DNA from: Microbacterium sp. SLBN-146 | GTDB taxonomy: Bacteria > Actinomycetota > Actinomycetes > Actinomycetales > Microbacteriaceae | Direction: 5' to 3' | DNA: 64,000 nt | Assembly (NCBI RefSeq): GCF_006715145.1 | Contig: NZ_VFMR01000001.1 | Location: 3,472,001 to 3,536,000, forward strand | The notes under the pieces: generated by a model | What the model was told of the DNA's origin: nothing | The model's database searches: none | The model's input: the letters and a program-made list of their open reading frames with translations, nothing else | Shown: positions 60,632-64,000 of the stretch, piece by piece | Numbering within the stretch: position 1 is the first letter of the stretch | Layout: each line of letters opens with the position of its first letter | Translations under genes and position numbers: made by a program

Positions 60632-62071
60632 TCAGCCCTCCGGTTCGGCGGTCGGTGTCGGCGGGTGCAGTGCCGTACGGACCATCTGCTGCACGTAGCC
60701 GAAGTCGGGTTCGTACTCGTTGACTCCGCCATCCGGCGTGAGCTCGATCGTCGTGACGGGTTCTTCCTGCGCCTTGACCGCGAGCTCCGCGAGGAACGGG
60801 ATGAGCGACTGCGGCAGGTCGGTCTGGACGATGTCGGCTCCCGCCGCCGCGACGTCCTGGAACCTCGTGAGAACCGTCTGCGGCGTGAACTGGGCGAGCA
60901 TCGCCTGCTGCAGGATCCGCTGCCGCTGCATCCGATCGAAGTCGCTCGTCGTGTAGCGCGACCGGGCGTACCACTGGGCGGTGTCGCCGTCCATGTGCTG
61001 GGGGCCCGCCTCGATCCATCCGATCGCCCACTCGTCGGCCGGCTGCCCTTCGTACTGCGGCCCGCCACCCTTCGGCAGGCGCTCGGCGACGTCGATGTCG
61101 ACACCACCCAGCGCGTCGATGAGCGATGCGAATCCGTGCATGTCGATGAAGACGTAGTACGGGATCTCGATGCCCATGATGCCCTCGGCGGCATCCTTCG
61201 TCGCCTCGATCGCCGGTGCTGAGCCATTCGCCGTGGCATCCGGATACAGCAGATTGCCGTCCTGGCAGACCTCGACCTCGGTACGGAGCTGATTGATGCC
61301 GCTCCCCCACCCGCACGTCGGGTCGGCGTGACTCTGATGGCCGTTCGGGTACTTGTCGGCCATCGGCCCGGGGGCGAACGGGAAGTTCGGCATGTCGCGG
61401 GGGATGCCCGTGATCGTCGTGCGGCCGGTGACGGCGTTGACGGAGACGACGGAGATGCTGTCGAACCGCATGGAATCGCGTCCTTCGCCGCTGTCGGCGC
61501 CGAGGAGCAGGATGTTGTAGTAACCGTCGGACGGCGGGACGGGCGGCCCGCTCTCGCCGAAGATGATCTGGATCGTGTTGCGGGTGACGCCGGCGAGATT
61601 GCCCGCGTAGGCGGCGCCGCCGGAGGCTGCGACCATGAGCACGATCGCGAGCATCGCGATGCCGAACCTCGCGATGTTCCCCGTCTTGACAAGCCGCACG
61701 AGGCGCAGAGTGTCGATCGTGAGCACGATCCACAGCACCGCGTATCCCCAGAGGAGGATCTGCGCGGCCGTGAGCGCGAACCAGTTCGTCCCCAGCGTGA
61801 AGAGGACCGGCTGCCACAGGAGCGCGCAGAGCACCGCGAGGACGAGCAGGATCCACATGACGATGGTCGCGCCGAGCCCGAACCTGCCGAGTCGCCGGTT
61901 TCCCGCGAGGACCTGCGCCGACCCCGGGATCAGGAAGTTGAAGAGAACGAGCCACCAGCCACGGCGTGACATGAACTGAGGCGACCGCGTGTCGGGGTGG
62001 CGGAGCGGCCGGTCCTCGATGAGGTGCGACTGCCGCGCTTCGCGGGGCCGAGGCGGGCTCGCAACACTCAT
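60632..62071 (-). CDS. LCP (LytR-CpsA-Psr) family wall-polymer ligase
   Basis: The 479-residue protein has an N-terminal cytoplasmic stretch, about four membrane helices (about 40-150), then the extracellular LCP domain (about 180-420) with [22 protein letters not shown] and [11 protein letters not shown] (conserved Arg residues), and [12 protein letters not shown] near 395. LCP enzymes transfer glycan from undecaprenyl carriers to peptidoglycan. This is the probable last step of the pathway encoded to the left. The ATG at 62071 overlaps the purE stop (ATGA). Confidence 0.94.
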   Translation of the reverse strand: MSVASPPRPREARQSHLIEDRPLRHPDTRSPQFMSRRGWWLVLFNFLIPGSAQVLAGNRRLGRFGLGATIVMWILLVLAVLCALLWQPVLFTLGTNWFALTAAQILLWGYAVLWIVLTIDTLRLVRLVKTGNIARFGIAMLAIVLMVAASGGAAYAGNLAGVTRNTIQIIFGESGPPVPPSDGYYNILLLGADSGEGRDSMRFDSISVVSVNAVTGRTTITGIPRDMPNFPFAPGPMADKYPNGHQSHADPTCGWGSGINQLRTEVEVCQDGNLLYPDATANGSAPAIEATKDAAEGIMGIEIPYYVFIDMHGFASLIDALGGVDIDVAERLPKGGGPQYEGQPADEWAIGWIEAGPQHMDGDTAQWYARSRYTTSDFDRMQRQRILQQAMLAQFTPQTVLTRFQDVAAAGADIVQTDLPQSLIPFLAELAVKAQEEPVTTIELTPDGGVNEYEPDFGYVQQMVRTALHPPTPTAEPEG

Positions 62072-62583
62072 AGAGAGCCCTTCAAGCGCAGGTTCTTCTC
62101 CTCGACCTGCGCCTCGAGGTCGCGGGCGTACGCCTCGACGGCATCGGCGAGCGCGGCATCCGACGTGCCCAGCATGCGGACGGCGAGAAGTCCCGCGTTC
62201 TTCGCCCCGTTGATCGAGACGGTCGCGACGGGGATACCGGCGGGCATCTGCACGATGCTGAGGAGGGAATCGAGGCCGTCCAACGTCGAGAGCTGAACGG
62301 GGACGCCGATGACGGGAAGCGCCGTGAGAGAGGCGAGCATGCCGGGAAGGTGTGCCGCGCCGCCCGCGCCGGCGACGATCGCGCGGATGCCGCGGCCTCG
62401 TGCCTCGCGCCCGTAGCGCACGAGTTTGTCCACCGTGCGGTGGGCCGAGACGACCTCCACCTCGTGCGGAACCCCGAAGTCGGTGAGGATCTGGGACGCG
62501 TCGCTCATGACGCGCCAATCGGAGTCGGAGCCCATGACGACGCCGACCAGGGGCGCGTCGGAGGAATGCAGCGGCCGGGTCAC
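62068..62583 (-). CDS. purE: N5-carboxyaminoimidazole ribonucleotide mutase
   Basis: The 171-residue class I PurE has [17 protein letters not shown] and [13 protein letters not shown]. It converts N5-CAIR to CAIR in de novo purine synthesis. The GTG at 62583 follows a leaderless TAGCCT promoter; in this organism the gene is coupled to the LCP gene (4-bp overlap), an unusual link between purine synthesis and wall assembly. Confidence 0.96.
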   Translation of the reverse strand: MTRPLHSSDAPLVGVVMGSDSDWRVMSDASQILTDFGVPHEVEVVSAHRTVDKLVRYGREARGRGIRAIVAGAGGAAHLPGMLASLTALPVIGVPVQLSTLDGLDSLLSIVQMPAGIPVATVSINGAKNAGLLAVRMLGTSDAALADAVEAYARDLEAQVEEKNLRLKGSL

Positions 62584-62589
62584 CCGACC

Positions 62590-62595
62590 AGGCTA
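62590..62595 (-). promoter_or_regulatory. -10 element, leaderless purE mRNA
   Basis: On the minus strand TAGCCT is followed by 6 nt and the GTG at 62583, inside the 76-bp gap after purK. Confidence 0.55.
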
Positions 62596-62659
62596 GAGCG
62601 CGGGGCTGGAAGATCCCCGCAACGGCACGGCTCCGCGCCGAGTCGATGCGGCATCCGGA

Positions 62660-63796
62660 TCAGTCGAGGAAGTGGGATGCCGCGGCCCGTGCCTCGTACG
62701 TGACGTCGTCAAGGTCGTCGCCGGCGACGTTCACGTGGCCGACCTTGCGGCCGGGGCGCGGCGCCTTGCCGTAGGTGTGGATCTTCGCCGTCGGATGCTC
62801 GGTCATCGCGGAAGCGAACCGGTCGGCGAGTCCCCCCTCGACCGGTCCGCCGAGGATGTTGATCATGACCGTCCACGGAACGCGTGGCGACGGGTCGCCG
62901 AGCGGAAGATCGGCGACGGCGCGCAGGTGCTGCTCGAACTGGCTCGTGACGGCGCCGTCCTGACTCCAATGTCCGCTGTTATGCGGGCGCATCGCGAGCT
63001 CGTTGACCAGCAGGCGCTCGTCGGTCGTCTCGAAGAGCTCGACCGCGAGCATCCCGGTCACGCCGAGTCCTTCCGCGATCGTCACGCCGATCTCGCGGGC
63101 GACCTCCGACAGGCGCTCGCCCGCGCGGGGGGCCGGGGCGAGGACTTCGGCGCAGACGCCTCCGCGCTGCACGGTCTCGACGACCGGGTAGGCGCGCACG
63201 TCCCCCGACGGTCGACGCGCCACCTGCTGCGCGAGCTCTCGCGAGAAGTCGACGAGTTCCTCCACGAGGAGCGCGCCGCCGCGGGCATCCTCCTCGAGGG
63301 CCGCGAACCAGTCCTGCGCCTCCGTCGCAGCCGCGACGACCCTGACGCCCTTCCCGTCGTACCCGCCCCGCGGGGTCTTCACGACGGCGCGACCGCCGTG
63401 CGAGTCGATGAAGTCCTGGAGCTCGGTGGCGTTGACGACGGCAGCCCAATCGGGCTGCGGCATCCCGAGTTCCTGCAGACGAGCACGCATGATGAGCTTG
63501 TCCTGGGCGATCGCGAGCGCATCCGGCCCGGGGTGCACGCGGACGCCAGCCTCAATGAGCTGTGCCAACACATCCTGCGGGACGTGTTCGTGGTCGAACG
63601 TGATGACGTCGACCGTCTCCGCGAAAGCCAGCACGGTGGCCGCGTCACGGTAATCCCCCACCGCCGTCGCGGCGAGGGCGGCCGACATCCCCTCTTCCTC
63701 CGCCAGCACGTGCAGCTCGATACCGAGCTCCACGGCGGGCGCGATCATCATGCGGGCAAGCTGCCCGCCACCGACGACTCCGACTCGCACTGTCAT
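62660..63796 (-). CDS. purK: N5-carboxyaminoimidazole ribonucleotide synthase
   Basis: The 378-residue ATP-grasp enzyme has an N-terminal GVVGGGQLARMM (5-16), then VVKTPRGGYDGKGV (ATP-binding, about 145-158) and NELAMRPHNSGHW (about 275-287). It carboxylates AIR using ATP and bicarbonate; PurE is next in the pathway and in the operon direction. The start at 63796 gives the canonical N-terminus. Confidence 0.96.
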   Translation of the reverse strand: MTVRVGVVGGGQLARMMIAPAVELGIELHVLAEEEGMSAALAATAVGDYRDAATVLAFAETVDVITFDHEHVPQDVLAQLIEAGVRVHPGPDALAIAQDKLIMRARLQELGMPQPDWAAVVNATELQDFIDSHGGRAVVKTPRGGYDGKGVRVVAAATEAQDWFAALEEDARGGALLVEELVDFSRELAQQVARRPSGDVRAYPVVETVQRGGVCAEVLAPAPRAGERLSEVAREIGVTIAEGLGVTGMLAVELFETTDERLLVNELAMRPHNSGHWSQDGAVTSQFEQHLRAVADLPLGDPSPRVPWTVMINILGGPVEGGLADRFASAMTEHPTAKIHTYGKAPRPGRKVGHVNVAGDDLDDVTYEARAAASHFLD

Positions 63797-63826
63797 GCGT
63801 CCATCATCCCAAACCTGACCCCCCTC

Positions 63827-63887
63827 GTTCACTTGTCTCAAAGGGCGAGGTTCGCCCGCGCCAGGCCGCCATTCAAGACAAGGGAAC
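63827..63887. repeat. Sixth copy of the 60-bp palindromic repeat, inverted
   Basis: GTTCACTTGTC (63827-63837) pairs with GACAAGGGAAC at the right end (one mismatch). The interior (CAAAGGGCGA to GGCCGCCATTC) is the reverse complement of the repeat units at 4085-4514. It sits between purK and a partial gene, almost 60 kb from the array. Confidence 0.85.
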
Positions 63888-63895
63888 GTGCGTCG

Positions 63896-64000
63896 CTAGG
63901 CGGGGAGGGGAGGCATCGGCGGCGTGCCGGGCGGCAGGGGCGGCTGCGCGTCGCGGTGCGCGAGGATCTGGTTCACCTCGACCTGATCCACGAGAGCTTC
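63896..64000 (-). CDS. 3' end of a gene entering the window; possibly PH-domain protein
   Basis: The last 34 codons read from the window edge end in TAG at 63896. The peptide begins EALVDQVEVNQILAHRDAQ and ends in a Pro-rich tail. Its place upstream of purK matches the conserved PH-domain membrane protein of actinobacteria, and a helix of this type ends that protein. The identity is a guess from context; the reading frame is well supported by codon usage. Confidence 0.55.
   Translation of the reverse strand, partial: EALVDQVEVNQILAHRDAQPPLPPGTPPMPPLPA

Overview
The window looks like chromosome of a high-GC actinomycete, most likely a Microbacterium or close relative in the Microbacteriaceae. 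The evidence is the strong G/C bias at third codon positions, MtrA-MtrB-LpqB, a WhiB regulator, DUF3499, a 13E12/DUF222-HNH gene, the DUF4129-DUF4350-MoxR-DUF58-SpoIIM-RDD cluster and an LCP wall-polymer ligase. The genus is inferred; the phylum is secure. I saw no rRNA, tRNA, CRISPR array, insertion sequence or prophage.

Layout. 0-7 kb: the tail of an ABC permease, a PadR regulator, a DEAD-box helicase, a coiled-coil orphan, an array of 60-bp palindromic repeats beside a DUF222/HNH gene, and the ribosome hibernation factor hpf. 7-12 kb: the leftward run mtrA-mtrB-lpqB-comF. 12-23.4 kb: a translationally coupled rightward envelope cluster (membrane protein, DUF4129, DUF4350, MoxR, DUF58), with SpoIIM and RDD genes further on. 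An aquaporin and a furA-katG peroxide module sit between the two parts. 23.4-30.5 kb: DUF3499, a degenerate metallopeptidase-family gene, DUF5719, a glycosyltransferase/membrane fusion, whiB and manA.

30.5-60.6 kb is a large cell-surface polysaccharide locus. It holds two O-antigen-ligase-like proteins, at least four glycosyltransferases, two complete Wzm/Wzt ABC exporters, UDP-galactopyranose mutase, RmlA/RmlB/RmlC and an RmlD-less rhamnose branch ending in a probable dTDP-rhamnose 4-epimerase. It also holds RgpF, acyltransferases, an AlgX-like SGNH protein and a secreted protein with three 270-residue repeats. 60.6-63.8 kb: an LCP ligase coupled to purE, then purK, then a further copy of the palindromic repeat.

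The genes fit together as precursor supply (ManA, Rml, Glf), assembly (glycosyltransferases, RgpF), export (two ABC systems), decoration (acyltransferases) and attachment (LCP) of a rhamnose- and galactofuranose-containing wall glycan.

Two patterns cut across the annotation. First, at least 17 genes have a TAnnnT -10 element 5-9 nt before the start codon, which implies widespread leaderless transcription. Second, the heptamer GGATGCC/GGCATCC is strongly over-represented by hand count, about 1.6 per kb in 0-34 kb and about 3 per kb after 59.4 kb. It falls to about 0.4 per kb inside 34-59.4 kb, marking that part of the polysaccharide locus as compositionally foreign.
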